Assembly (NCBI RefSeq): GCF_013248975.1
Contig: NZ_JABRWH010000001.1
Coordinates: 5,166,001 to 5,230,000, forward strand
Direction of reading: 5' to 3'
Origin: Neobacillus endophyticus
GTDB taxonomy: Bacteria > Bacillota > Bacilli > Bacillales > Cytobacillaceae
Length of the DNA: 64,000 nt
Shown: positions 27,718-37,019 of the stretch, one piece after another
Layout: every line of letters begins with the position of its first letter
Numbering within the stretch: the first letter of the stretch is position 1
Made by a program: the position numbers and the translations under genes
The notes under the pieces: generated by a model
What the model was told of the DNA's origin: nothing
Seen by the model: only the letters and a program-made list of their open reading frames with translations
Database searches by the model: none

Positions 27718-28605
27718 TTATTTTGTAGCCGTGACTTTTCTATGAATAAGACTGCCTAGCCATCTGGCCATTAAGTTAAAAATTAATACAGAAAGGACTA
27801 AAACAGCGGATGAACCATTTGCAACATCTTTTACGTCCGGGATTAAGCCTTGTGTGTTTACGGCCCAAATATGAACAGCCAGTGTTTCAGCTGGACGAAA
27901 TAAATTTAGTGGCGATGTCGGTGACAAAGGATTCCAATCGGTATAATCCAGTCTCCCAGTTGACTGTCCTGCTGTAAACAATAGGGCTGCTGCTTCACCA
28001 AATACTCTTCCTGCTGCAAGAATAGCACCTGTTAAAATGGTTGGGAAAGCACTCGGAAGTATGATCGTTTTAATCGTATGCCAATGGGTAATCCCAAGGG
28101 CAAGACTGGCTTCCTTTTGGTCACGCGGAACGGAACGGATGGCATCTTCACTGACCCTTACCATAACAGGCAGGTTAAATACTGTAAGAGCAAGCGCCCC
28201 CCCAATAATGGTGTATCCCCAACCTGTTAATGTTACAAACATTAATAATCCAAACATCCCAATGACAATAGAAGGAAGGGAAGCCAAGACTTCGATACAG
28301 GAACGAATGGAATTCGTTAATTTTCCTGGCTTTGCGTATTCAGCCATATAAATGCCGCCGCCAACTCCGATCGGGACCGTAATAATCATGGTGACAAAGA
28401 GAACATAAAACGAATTAAATAATTGGTCACGAATTCCTCCGCCAGCCAGCAAATTACTGGAAGGAGTGGTTAGAAAATGTATGGAAATATGCTTAAGTCC
28501 ATTGATTAGGATAAAAGATAAAAGACCAGCCAAAATGGCAACAATGACAAGGGCTATGGCAATAAAAACGCCGGTGGCAACCCGATCGGCTGCTTTTGAA
28601 TTCAT
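27718..28605 (-). CDS. pstA: Phosphate ABC transporter permease PstA
   Basis: A 295-residue inner-membrane protein with about six hydrophobic helices ([21 protein letters not shown] through [13 protein letters not shown]) and the permease EAA loop region [25 protein letters not shown] 28605 overlaps the pstC stop (TAATG) and is preceded by AAGGAGGAAAAT. It forms the phosphate channel with PstC. Confidence 0.94.
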   Translation of the reverse strand: MNSKAADRVATGVFIAIALVIVAILAGLLSFILINGLKHISIHFLTTPSSNLLAGGGIRDQLFNSFYVLFVTMIITVPIGVGGGIYMAEYAKPGKLTNSIRSCIEVLASLPSIVIGMFGLLMFVTLTGWGYTIIGGALALTVFNLPVMVRVSEDAIRSVPRDQKEASLALGITHWHTIKTIILPSAFPTILTGAILAAGRVFGEAAALLFTAGQSTGRLDYTDWNPLSPTSPLNLFRPAETLAVHIWAVNTQGLIPDVKDVANGSSAVLVLSVLIFNLMARWLGSLIHRKVTATK

Positions 28606-29525
28606 TAGATTTTCCTCCTTGATGACAAATAGCGGATCAACAGAATAAAAGCAAACGACATAATTAACAGCAATAAGCCCATAGCCCAAAGAATATTATT
28701 TTCAGGGCTGCCGAACGTTGTTTCACCCATATCCAGCGTAATAATTGTAGTTAATGTTGCGGAAGCATCCAAAAGGCTGTGCGGCATATCTTTCACGTTA
28801 CCGATAACCATTTGAACAGCCAAAGCTTCTCCGAATGCCCGAGCCATACCAAGGACGATCGCAGTCAATAAATTAGGCAGCGCTGCCGGTATTAATACTC
28901 TTCGTATCGTTTGCCAACGGGTTGCCCCTAAAGCGAAAGAGCCTTCACGCAGAGTATTTGGCAGTGAACTCATCGCGTCAGTTGCAATAGTCGTAATGGT
29001 CGGTAATATCATGATCGACAGTACAATCATTCCTGAAAGTAAACTAAATCCAAGTCCGCCAATATGTGTCCTCACAAATGGTACCAATACTGTAAGCCCG
29101 ATGAATCCATAAACAACAGATGGAATACCTACTAAAAGTTCAATGACAGGCTGTAAAATTTTTCTCCCCCATGAAGGCGCAATTTCTGTCATAAAGATAG
29201 CCCCGCCAATACCTAGAGGTGCTGCTATTAATGCAGATAAAAACGTAACAGCAAATGAACCTACGATAAAAGGCAGCGCACCGTATAAAGGCTTTGCCGG
29301 ATCTGCAGGATTCCATTGCTTACTGGTTAAGAACTCAATAAGACTTACACCATTTTTTGTAAATGATTGCACCCCCTTTGTAGCAAGAAAGATGGTAATA
29401 GCAATTGTTGCAGAAATCATGATAATTGCACATAAGAAAACAATGATTTTCCCTCTGACTTCACCGTTCATCCAATTTTTTTCAGATTTCAATAATCTGG
29501 CTTTTGCTGGAATAGATTTTTCCAT
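28605..29525 (-). CDS. pstC: Phosphate ABC transporter permease PstC
   Basis: A 306-residue polytopic permease with the family segments KQWNPADPAKPLYGALPFIVGSF, EIAPSWGRKILQPVIELLVGIPSVVYG and the EAA loop EGSFALGATRWQTIRRVLIPAALP. Length and helices are standard. The start ATG 29525 follows ATAGGGGTG. It is separated from pstS by an 80-base stretch holding a hairpin. Confidence 0.94.
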   Translation of the reverse strand: MEKSIPAKARLLKSEKNWMNGEVRGKIIVFLCAIIMISATIAITIFLATKGVQSFTKNGVSLIEFLTSKQWNPADPAKPLYGALPFIVGSFAVTFLSALIAAPLGIGGAIFMTEIAPSWGRKILQPVIELLVGIPSVVYGFIGLTVLVPFVRTHIGGLGFSLLSGMIVLSIMILPTITTIATDAMSSLPNTLREGSFALGATRWQTIRRVLIPAALPNLLTAIVLGMARAFGEALAVQMVIGNVKDMPHSLLDASATLTTIITLDMGETTFGSPENNILWAMGLLLLIMSFAFILLIRYLSSRRKI

Positions 29526-29569
29526 AAAAAGTAAGACACCCCTATTTTACGTCATAATAGGGTAAATGC

Positions 29570-29588
29570 CCTCGAGCATTTACCCTCT
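29570..29588 (-). other. Intercistronic hairpin between pstS and pstC
   Basis: GGGTAAATGC...GCATTTACCC brackets CCTCGA. On the minus strand the stem is not followed by a strong U-run. It is positioned to end or stabilise a fraction of the pstS message, as expected when the binding protein is needed in excess over the transporter. Confidence 0.6.
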
Positions 29589-29605
29589 TCAATTATGATT
29601 CATTC

Positions 29606-30514
29606 TTATTTTTTCGTTGTATTACCTTGAGCATCGCGTTGTACTTGCATTTTGCTAACAGGGAGGTATCCTTGTTTGGTAACTAAACCTGTTTGAACCT
29701 CATCGCTCATCATATAATCAAGAAACGCTTTTTCAAGATCAGTTGGTTGACCTTTTGTATACATGTGTTCATATGCCCAAACCGGGAATTTACCAGACTG
29801 CACGTTCTCAGCTGTTGGTGCTACACCATCAATTGACAAAGGTGTTACTGAATTATCAGTTAGATAAGAGAATGCAAGGTAACCAATTGCTCCAGGTGTT
29901 TCGCTGATAATCTTTTTAACCGTATTAGAAGCATCTTGGGTAATTCCTTCTGCAGGTTTTGCACCATCTAATGCAAATTTATTAAAGATCGCACGAGTAC
30001 CTGAAGATTCTGGACGGTTAACAAGGGTAATTTTTTGATCAGCGCCGCCAAGCTCTTTCCAGTTTGTAATTTTTCCAGTGAAAACTTTGATTAAATCCGC
30101 TTTTTTAATGTCTTTAATCCCCACTTTAGGATTGATAGCTGCAGTCATTCCGACTACTGCCACTTTATTATCAGTTAAACCAGTAATTTTCTTATCTTCT
30201 GCAAAAACATCGGAGTTACCAATTTGCACTGCACCTTGGGAAACCTGGGAAAGGCCTGTACCAGAACCTCCGCCATTCACTTGAATGCTAACTTTTGGAT
30301 TTTTATTCATAAATTCTTCAGCAGCAGCTGCAACTAATGGCTGTAATGCTGTTGAACCAGAAATGACTAATTGGCCGGAAAGTTCTTTTGTTTGAGTAGT
30401 TTTAGAAGCACCTTGATTAGACTTGTCTGTAGATGCTCCGCCTCCACATGCAGCCATCACGATCATTAATGATGCCATCATTGCAGGAAGGCCAAATTTT
30501 TTCAAACGTTTCAT
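29606..30514 (-). CDS. pstS: Phosphate-binding lipoprotein PstS
   Basis: A 302-residue substrate-binding protein. The N-terminus has a basic start and a hydrophobic stretch ending MVMAACGGGAS-type lipobox, so it is lipid-anchored outside the membrane. Phosphate-binding segments GSTALQPLVAAAAEEF, GGGSGTGLSQVSQG and NRPESSGTRAIF are present. ATG 30514 is chosen because GGGGG precedes it and the signal peptide starts there. It is the first gene of the pst operon, directly behind PhoP sites. Confidence 0.95.
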   Translation of the reverse strand: MKRLKKFGLPAMMASLMIVMAACGGGASTDKSNQGASKTTQTKELSGQLVISGSTALQPLVAAAAEEFMNKNPKVSIQVNGGGSGTGLSQVSQGAVQIGNSDVFAEDKKITGLTDNKVAVVGMTAAINPKVGIKDIKKADLIKVFTGKITNWKELGGADQKITLVNRPESSGTRAIFNKFALDGAKPAEGITQDASNTVKKIISETPGAIGYLAFSYLTDNSVTPLSIDGVAPTAENVQSGKFPVWAYEHMYTKGQPTDLEKAFLDYMMSDEVQTGLVTKQGYLPVSKMQVQRDAQGNTTKK

Positions 30515-30584
30515 TTGTTTAATTCCCCCTAAGAATTTTGGTGGTTTATGTCTTTGCCTTACATGTTTTATATTAACGTTGAAC

Positions 30585-30623
30585 TGTAAAGCCTGTTTTA
30601 ACCCAATGTAAAGGTTTTGTAAA
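30585..30623 (-). promoter_or_regulatory. PhoP box upstream of pstS
   Basis: On the minus strand four hexamers occur at exact 11-base steps: TTTACA, TTTACA, TTAAAA, TTTACA, each parted by 5 bases. On the plus strand their complements start at 30585, 30596, 30607 and 30618. This is the layout of the Bacillus PhoP box (consensus TT(A/T/C)A(C/T)A). The putative -10 (TAATATAAAA) lies about 10 bases downstream at 30578-30569. It indicates PhoPR induction of pst under phosphate starvation. Confidence 0.88.
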
Positions 30624-30743
30624 TTTGCATAACAAAAATCATTTTGGGGCATAAAATATTTATATTTGCGATATCCCCTTGCTTGCATTTTCATTACATT
30701 TCAATCATCTAACTTTAGATTGCTCGATTTAAATTTTTTTATA

Positions 30744-30778
30744 AAAAAAACACTCATCTCAAAAGAGACAAGTGTTTT
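30744..30778 (-). terminator. Intrinsic terminator of pbpA
   Basis: Minus strand: AAAACACT...AGTGTTTT followed by TTTTTTTTATAAAAAAATTT. It lies right after the pbpA stop. Confidence 0.92.
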
Positions 30779-30784
30779 CCATTC

Positions 30785-32905
30785 TTATTGACCGCTTGTT
30801 TGATTAGCGGAATTCGCTGCTGAATTTGCAGTAGATGTAGTTCCGTTTGTTTCACGGGCTTTCTTTAGATCAAAGTAAGCTTTAAATACATCACTACCAA
30901 GTAAATCAGCTAAAGGTGTACCAGTGCCTGAATAGGCCCAAGGAACAAGAACTGCAACGGCCACTTCAGGATTATTAAATGGTGCAAAGCCCACAAGACT
31001 TGTATTAATAACATCTGTGCCCCATTTACTCCGGTCCGATCCATAATAGAAAGCTTGTGCAGTTCCCGTTTTTCCTGCAGGGTCATAAGATGCCCCCTGA
31101 AAATAACTGTATGCCGTACCGCCAGGTTGCATGACCATATGAAACCCCTGTTGAACACGTTGAATCCAAGAATCCTTCATATCGATTCGATCGAGGACAT
31201 TTGGTTCAATTTCTTGAATAACTGATCCCGGCTGGTTACTTGTGCTATCAGGTTCACGAATTTCCTTGACAATATGCGGCTGCATCCGATAACCGCCATT
31301 CGCAATCGTCGATACGTATTGTGCCAATTGTAAAGGTGTATACAGATCATATTGTCCAATGCCTAAGTCAAGCATATTTCCAGGTTTTCTTCCTGCACCT
31401 TGTACCCCAGGTGTTTCATTTGGTAAATCAATTCCAGTTCTTACCCCCAGACCAAACTCACCAAAATAATTTCGCAGTGTATCAAAGGTTTTCATATTTA
31501 AATCCAGCGGCCTACCTGGTACATACTGACCACCGGCCATGGCAATAACCGTTTTCCACATATAAACGTTGGATGAAACTTGAAGTGCCGTTAAATCGTT
31601 AATTAAACCAAACGTTTTCCATGACTTCTTAAGTGGTGTTCCTTTAATATTTAACTGTTCATCCAATTGTTCGGATCCAGGATGAATCGCACCAGTTTGA
31701 TATCCGGTTAAGACAGTCGCACCTTTTACTGCAGAGCCGACCGAATATGATGTGGTAAAAGTCCCCAGAGCATCATCTTGCATCACTTCTTTGCCATTAG
31801 CATCCGTCACAATTTTCTTACCAACTAATGAAAGGATTTCCCCTGTATGTGGGTCCATGACCACAACGTAAGCCCGGTCTAAAAGGGCAGAATTCGGATC
31901 TTGCTTTTGCTGCCACATACGGCCTTCAACGATTTTTTCCAATTGCTGCTGAAGATCCATATCAATCGACAGTTCAAGGTCGTCCCCTCTTTGTCCTTCG
32001 TTAACAACTTGTGTGGATATAACCTTCCCAGATGGATCCGTTATATTTTTCACTTCGGCTTTTTGCCCATGTAATACATTTTCATATTCCTGTTCAATAT
32101 AGCTTGTACCCACTCTGTCATTTCGGCTGTAATCCTGTGCCAGATATTGTTCAGCCAAGTCCTTCGGCAAGCCGGTTTGAGCGGAAGAAACATTCCCTAA
32201 AACAGATTTCAATGTATCGCCAAAAACATATTTTCGGTCCCAATCAGTGGTAGTGTCAACACCTGGGAGATTTTCTAAGTCTTGACTTACTGCAGCAAAT
32301 TCCTCAGGTGTCACATTGTTATTTTTAACAATTTGCGGGGTTAAAGCATAACCGCTATTAAATTGCTTCAGAATCGCAATTGTTTTTAATTCTTCATTTG
32401 AAAAATTCAACTCGGATGCCGGGATTCTTTGAAGCTGCATTTGATAGACTTTCTTACTATCCCATTTTTTTTGTTCAGCTTTGGTAATTAATTTACTGGC
32501 TTTTTTAGGATACTTAATTAACCAGAAATCCCGCTTATCGCGATCACGAATCTTCGATGTGTCGATGCTGATCAACTTCGCCAGCTTTTCAGCTGTGTCC
32601 AGCATTTGCTGCTGCGTTGTATTCTGTGATCTTGTATAAGTGATCGCATTTAATGGTGAATTATCAACAATGACATTTCCATTTCGGTCATACATTTTTC
32701 CTCGCGGAACCGTATTGCTTACCGTGACGGCATCCGTTCGCTTCAATTCCCGCTGGTATTCATCACCATACACGATTTGCAAGAAACCCAGCCGCATAAT
32801 TAATGCAGAAAAAAGTATAAACACAACAAGGAAGATCATGTTCAAACGAAAAGGAACATGAGACTTTTTCTTTTTTTTCTTTTTATCCAATTGAAAATAA
32901 CACAT
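30785..32905 (-). CDS. pbpA: Class B penicillin-binding protein (PBP2-type, PbpA)
   Basis: A transpeptidase of 706 residues. It begins with a stretch of basic residues (several consecutive lysines) followed by one membrane anchor (LNMIFLVVFILFSALIMRLGF). The N-terminal pedestal domain holds VPRGKMYDRNGNVI. The transpeptidase motifs are SAVK (SxxK) near residue 389, SSN near 445 and KTGT near 611. Length and motifs fit B. subtilis PBP2a, needed for sidewall elongation. The ATG has AAAAGG close by, but the ribosome site is too near; TTG 32890 is an alternative. Confidence 0.93.
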   Translation of the reverse strand: MCYFQLDKKKKKKKSHVPFRLNMIFLVVFILFSALIMRLGFLQIVYGDEYQRELKRTDAVTVSNTVPRGKMYDRNGNVIVDNSPLNAITYTRSQNTTQQQMLDTAEKLAKLISIDTSKIRDRDKRDFWLIKYPKKASKLITKAEQKKWDSKKVYQMQLQRIPASELNFSNEELKTIAILKQFNSGYALTPQIVKNNNVTPEEFAAVSQDLENLPGVDTTTDWDRKYVFGDTLKSVLGNVSSAQTGLPKDLAEQYLAQDYSRNDRVGTSYIEQEYENVLHGQKAEVKNITDPSGKVISTQVVNEGQRGDDLELSIDMDLQQQLEKIVEGRMWQQKQDPNSALLDRAYVVVMDPHTGEILSLVGKKIVTDANGKEVMQDDALGTFTTSYSVGSAVKGATVLTGYQTGAIHPGSEQLDEQLNIKGTPLKKSWKTFGLINDLTALQVSSNVYMWKTVIAMAGGQYVPGRPLDLNMKTFDTLRNYFGEFGLGVRTGIDLPNETPGVQGAGRKPGNMLDLGIGQYDLYTPLQLAQYVSTIANGGYRMQPHIVKEIREPDSTSNQPGSVIQEIEPNVLDRIDMKDSWIQRVQQGFHMVMQPGGTAYSYFQGASYDPAGKTGTAQAFYYGSDRSKWGTDVINTSLVGFAPFNNPEVAVAVLVPWAYSGTGTPLADLLGSDVFKAYFDLKKARETNGTTSTANSAANSANQTSGQ

Positions 32906-33017
32906 CCTTTTTACAGGGGCTTTACATAACAGTCTCTATTTTATAAGATAAATGTTTTTTTTGCTATGATGAACCCTTACCAATTTAAAAATTACTAAAA
33001 TATACCTAAAATAGAAA

Positions 33018-33050
33018 AAAGCGACAAGTTGTATTAAACTTGTCGCTTTA
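33018..33050 (-). terminator. Terminator of the yqgE-like MFS gene
   Basis: AAAGCGACAAGTT-TAATA-AACTTGTCGCTTT followed by a U-run on the minus strand, adjacent to the stop codon. Confidence 0.92.
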
Positions 33051-34268
33051 AGATGTTGCGGGATACTGCACCCTTTTTATAAATAAATAGATCAACGTAT
33101 GTCCCGCACCCAATAATAATAGTAATACAGGTATGCTTTGCTCTTCATTAAACCAGGTGACAGCTGCCAAGAAAGAAAGGATGGAGACAATTCTGCCGAT
33201 GTTTAAAAACACTTCACGGACCACAATATACTCAATCCTCATTTCTGCCGCCTTCCAACCAATTCCAATTACGTCATATGTAGTAGACATATAAGGGACA
33301 AGGAGCAGCGGGTAAGCAATTGCAATAATGGACGCGTAGATTAACAGCTTTACATAGGTCACTTCCCAAACTATGATTAGTACTGCTGCATATAACATCA
33401 GCCCGCCAATAAGGATCGCCTTTTTCCGAAAGTTCTTTTTAATAAACCGAGATGCAAGGAAATAAGCTATAAACGAAATCCCAGAGTTCAAAAGTCCAAA
33501 TGTTCCTAATGCCATTTCACTTCCCGTTGAAATATAGACAAAAACAGAAATGACAAAAAGGAACACTCCTTCCCGCAAGCCTTGAAAAAAATGAGCATTC
33601 GTAATCAGGCGCCAATTTTTATTTTGTTTTCGCTCCTCGATAATCCTTTTAAAGTAATACTTACCTTCTGCCGGCCTTCGTTTTAAAAAGAAACTCAACA
33701 GAACCGCCAAAGCAAACAATCCAAGCGAAAGGCCAAACACAATGGTATATCCCGTAAACTTTTCAAATCTCGTAATAATCATACCTGCTGCAAGTGGGCC
33801 GATCATTCCGCCTAAAGAAGACAAAATGCCCAAAAAACCATTAAAAAAATCACGAGTCTCAGGTTCTGTTATTTCAAAGGTTAGAACATTATAAGCAAGC
33901 CAATAAAATCCGTACCCAACCCCCAGGACACTGCCTAAAAGCAATAAATAAGCTGCGGCTCTTGTTCCTGTTATTAAAACCATAAGGTAAAAAAGTGCTA
34001 AAAAAATAACACCAATTCTTAGAACGATTACACGATCAATTTTTTTCGCCCATCGTCCTGCTAAAATGAATGTCAGCGGCTGCAATACGACAATGGAAAG
34101 ATTATATAGAGCGATATCTGTATAACTTCCTGTTTGTTTCCATAAATAAATGTTCACAAATGTATTGGAGAGCGCAACACTCAAAGAATACAATCCACCA
34201 ATTATCAGCAACAACGATAAATCTTTAGTTAACTCCACTTCACCAAGAAATCTTAATCTTTTTGCCAT
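33048..34268 (-). CDS. yqgE: Major facilitator superfamily transporter (YqgE-like)
   Basis: A 406-residue membrane protein with about 12 hydrophobic helices and MFS features (LNFTLAGRWAKKIDRVIVLRIG-type loop 2-3 region, GFLGILSSLGGMIGPLAAGMIITRF helix 5). The substrate is unknown. Position between pbpA and sodA matches B. subtilis yqgE. No ligand-binding motif lets the substrate be guessed. Confidence 0.87.
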   Translation of the reverse strand: MAKRLRFLGEVELTKDLSLLLIIGGLYSLSVALSNTFVNIYLWKQTGSYTDIALYNLSIVVLQPLTFILAGRWAKKIDRVIVLRIGVIFLALFYLMVLITGTRAAAYLLLLGSVLGVGYGFYWLAYNVLTFEITEPETRDFFNGFLGILSSLGGMIGPLAAGMIITRFEKFTGYTIVFGLSLGLFALAVLLSFFLKRRPAEGKYYFKRIIEERKQNKNWRLITNAHFFQGLREGVFLFVISVFVYISTGSEMALGTFGLLNSGISFIAYFLASRFIKKNFRKKAILIGGLMLYAAVLIIVWEVTYVKLLIYASIIAIAYPLLLVPYMSTTYDVIGIGWKAAEMRIEYIVVREVFLNIGRIVSILSFLAAVTWFNEEQSIPVLLLLLGAGHTLIYLFIKRVQYPATS

Positions 34269-34326
34269 AAATAACTCCCCTTTGTATATGGGTAGTCTTT
34301 ATCAGGGAGCTGGTTATTATGCAAAA

Positions 34327-34356
34327 AAAAGGCAGCTTATGGACCGCTGCCTTTTC
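34327..34356 (-). terminator. Terminator of sodA
   Basis: AAAAGGCAGC...GCTGCCTTTT with a GGTCCATAA loop; minus-strand U-run after it, just beyond the sodA stop. Confidence 0.9.
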
Positions 34357-34372
34357 AAACTTACACTTATTT

Positions 34373-34981
34373 TTATTTTGCTGCGTTGTAACGTTTAGAA
34401 ACTTCATCCCAGTTTACAACATTCCAGAATGAGCCGATGTAATCAGGGCGTTTGTTTTGATATTTCAAATAATAAGCATGCTCCCAAACATCAAGGCCAA
34501 GAATAGGCGTTTTGCCTTCCATTAAAGGAGAATCCTGGTTTGGTGTGCTGGAAACTTCCAATTCGCCATTATTTACAGAAAGCCATGCCCAACCGGAACC
34601 AAAGCGAGTAGTCGCAGCTTTTGCAAATTCTTCTTTGAATGCTTCAAAGCTGCCAAATTTATTGTTAATGGCATCTGCTAATTCACCTGTTGGAGCCCCA
34701 CCGCCATTAGGAGAAAGGACAGTCCAGAATAATGAATGGTTTGCATGTCCGCCGCCATTGTTACGTACTGCAGTGCGGGCTGCTTCCGGAACAGCATCCA
34801 AGTTTGAAATTACTTCTTCAACTGATTTTGAAAGTAACTCTTCATTTCCTGCTAATGCATTGTTTAAATTTGTTACATACGTATTATGGTGTCTTGTGTG
34901 GTGGATGTTCATTGTTTCTTTGTCAATGTGTGGCTCTAATGCGTCTTCAGCATAAGGTAATTTCGGTAATTCAAATGCCAT
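34373..34981 (-). CDS. sodA: Superoxide dismutase, Mn/Fe type
   Basis: Converts superoxide to hydrogen peroxide and oxygen. The 202-residue protein has metal ligands in [12 protein letters not shown] (His), GHANHSLFW (His) and the [19 protein letters not shown] motif (Asp, His). The GG in NNGGGHANH fits the manganese type. ATG 34981 has AGGAGGAATTTTCC upstream. B. subtilis sodA lies at the same place. Confidence 0.97.
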   Translation of the reverse strand: MAFELPKLPYAEDALEPHIDKETMNIHHTRHHNTYVTNLNNALAGNEELLSKSVEEVISNLDAVPEAARTAVRNNGGGHANHSLFWTVLSPNGGGAPTGELADAINNKFGSFEAFKEEFAKAATTRFGSGWAWLSVNNGELEVSSTPNQDSPLMEGKTPILGLDVWEHAYYLKYQNKRPDYIGSFWNVVNWDEVSKRYNAAK

Positions 34982-35343
34982 GGAAAATTCCTCCTATGTA
35001 ACTTGTATTCTTAAGCTTTTCCTGCACAAAAATTTTAATTTTATGTACATTAGAAGCTTTGTAATTAAAAGATACCAAAGTTAGGCAAACGCTTCAAATA
35101 ATTTGCTTCATTCCACCCAAATTAAATTACCCCGACCACAAGACTTTTATTCAACTATAATCCAAAACATATTACTTTTGATAAACTTTCAAAAAATTGT
35201 CATGAATCAACTTAATGGCAATTTGTCAACGATTTTTGTCATACACCGCTGTCGTTACATCCATTTTTATCCAATTTAATATTGACATCTAATTTGGAAT
35301 TTCATTTAATCAAGCTGTAGAGATGAAAAGGGAGTGGCAGCTC
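34982..35343. other. Intergenic region between sodA and fnr
   Basis: This 362-base AT-rich region separates two divergent genes. It contains a good sigma-A promoter for the plus-strand regulator at 35282-35310. I found no Fnr, Rex or Fur palindrome that I would defend, and no small ORF with a ribosome site. Confidence 0.6.
35282..35310 (+). promoter_or_regulatory. Sigma-A promoter of fnr homologue
   Basis: TTGACA (35282-35287), 17 bases, TTTAAT (35305-35310). Transcription would start near 35317, giving a short leader to ATG 35344. It supports the shorter reading frame start. Confidence 0.75.
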
Positions 35344-36039
35344 ATGCAAAATACAGGCTATTCAATCTATCATTTGATGGTTCAATTTTTCAAAGACAGT
35401 GAACTGATTCAAAAAGTAAAAGCTGAAACTGTATTATTTCTGGAAAAAGATCCCGCACATAATGTATATCTTTTATTAAAAGGGAGTATTGCTCTTGGGA
35501 GAGTACATATGCATGGTAAAGAATTTATATTGAAAATTTTGAATAAAAATGAATTAATAATGGAGTACCCGCTTTTTAAAGCGAATCCGCACTACCAATT
35601 TTACGCAAAAACCTTGACCGATTGTGAATTGTTAGTGATTAAAAGAATACATTTTGAAGATTTTGTCTTAAACGACCCAGATGCCATGAATGCTCTTGTC
35701 ACATGGCTAAGCATTAGTTATTTAAAAGCGCAAATGAAATGCCAGGATTTGATCATGAATGGTAAGAAAGGCGGTCTTTACTCCATACTAATCCGCCTCT
35801 GCAGCTCCTATGGTGTTGTAACAGAAGATGGAATTCTTATTGATTTACCATTAACACATCAGGAACTGGCGAATTTAACATATGGAACCCGTGAAGTCAT
35901 TCAGCGTGCCTTAAAAGAGTTACGAGAAAATGGCATTATCTCATATGAAAATCAAAAGTTCACCATTAACAACTTAACTTATTTAAAACAGCAGGTAGAT
36001 TGTCAAAATTGCTCCTCCGAAATATGTGGAATAAATTAA
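35344..36039 (+). CDS. fnr: Fnr-like Crp-family regulator with Fe-S cysteine cluster
   Basis: A 231-residue Crp/Fnr regulator. The N-terminal half is a cNMP-binding-like beta barrel (LLLKGSIALGRVHMHGKEFILKIL). The C-terminal helix-turn-helix is LTHQELANLTYGTREVIQRALKELRENGIISY. The last residues carry C220-x2-C-x4-C (DCQNCSSEICGIN). B. subtilis Fnr ends with the same spacing (CENCPLEIC); there those three cysteines plus Asp141 hold a 4Fe-4S cluster. Here the aspartate is at D135 in QDLIMNGKKGGLYS. So it should sense oxygen and act in anaerobic growth. ATG 35344 has AAAGGGAG upstream; the ATG at 35323 does not. Confidence 0.9.
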   Translation: MQNTGYSIYHLMVQFFKDSELIQKVKAETVLFLEKDPAHNVYLLLKGSIALGRVHMHGKEFILKILNKNELIMEYPLFKANPHYQFYAKTLTDCELLVIKRIHFEDFVLNDPDAMNALVTWLSISYLKAQMKCQDLIMNGKKGGLYSILIRLCSSYGVVTEDGILIDLPLTHQELANLTYGTREVIQRALKELRENGIISYENQKFTINNLTYLKQQVDCQNCSSEICGIN

Positions 36040-36157
36040 AAGGCAGGAAGAGTTTTCTTTTTAGATCGATCACCATGGTTTTTCCTCCACATCATTCTTG
36101 TGTACTACAAGTCCAAACGATACAATAGAATGGTGAAACTATATAAAGGTGGTCATT

Positions 36158-36931
36158 ATGAATATTTTTACGCAATTTTATAAAAGTATCTATTCGCCGA
36201 AGGATATTGCGATATTTCGTTTTCAAGGAATCGGAAAAACAATTTTATATGTCTTCTTCCTCACGCTAATTTCCGTCCTTCCTTCCATCATTTTTTTCAG
36301 TCAAACGCTAACTTCCGGACTTGATTCAGCAACATCATTCATTAAAGATGAGACTCCAGCATTTACAATTAAGAATGGTCAGCTTTCAGCTGACACTAAG
36401 GTCCCTATTACCATAAATAAAGACCACTATACTTTCATTCTTGATCCTACAGGTGCAGTTTCTGTTAGGGAAGTAGAAAATGAAGATAATGCAATTGCAC
36501 TATTAAAGGATCAATTTGTCGTATCGTCAGGAGATCACACGGAAACATATCAATATGGCATGATGCAGGGGATGAACATCACAAAAAAGGATCTATTACA
36601 CTTTATTGATTCCATTAGCAGCATGAGGGGAATCATTATACCGGTTATTTCGGTCATCATTTACCTAATTTCAAGTGCGGCAAACTTTATTGAAATCTCT
36701 GTCCTTGCTCTGATCGGTTTGCTTCTAAAAAAGCTGACCGCAAGAAACCTGAACTACCGTCAGTTGTGGAGAATGGCTACCTACAGTGAAACACTGCCTA
36801 CAGTTTTTTTCGCCATTATGTCGCTGCTTAAGACCTCTGTTCCTAACAGCTTTCTCATTAACTGGTTTGTTGTGATTATCGTTTTACTTTTAGCAATAAA
36901 AGAAGTTCCAAAGCCAAAAAATCAAATCTAA
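36158..36931 (+). CDS. yqgB: DUF1189 membrane protein (YqgB)
   Basis: A 257-residue protein with an N-terminal membrane helix (LYVFFLTLISVLPSIIFF), a soluble extracytoplasmic middle (about residues 45-145), and four C-terminal helices. It begins MNIFTQFYKSIYSPKDIAIFRFQGIGKTI, the DUF1189 hallmark. The family is widespread in Bacilli with unknown function. ATG 36158 has AAAGGTGG at good spacing. Confidence 0.88.
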   Translation: MNIFTQFYKSIYSPKDIAIFRFQGIGKTILYVFFLTLISVLPSIIFFSQTLTSGLDSATSFIKDETPAFTIKNGQLSADTKVPITINKDHYTFILDPTGAVSVREVENEDNAIALLKDQFVVSSGDHTETYQYGMMQGMNITKKDLLHFIDSISSMRGIIIPVISVIIYLISSAANFIEISVLALIGLLLKKLTARNLNYRQLWRMATYSETLPTVFFAIMSLLKTSVPNSFLINWFVVIIVLLLAIKEVPKPKNQI

Positions 36932-36953
36932 AGCATCCTTTACGGATGCTTTT
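36931..36953 (+). terminator. Terminator of yqgB
   Basis: AAAGCATCC-TTTA-CGGATGCTTT followed by TTTCTAG, starting at the yqgB stop codon. Confidence 0.87.
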
Positions 36954-37019
36954 TCTAGTTCTAAGAAACAATGGACAAGCATAGGAATGTACAAACATTC
37001 CTATATGGAGGCTTATCCA

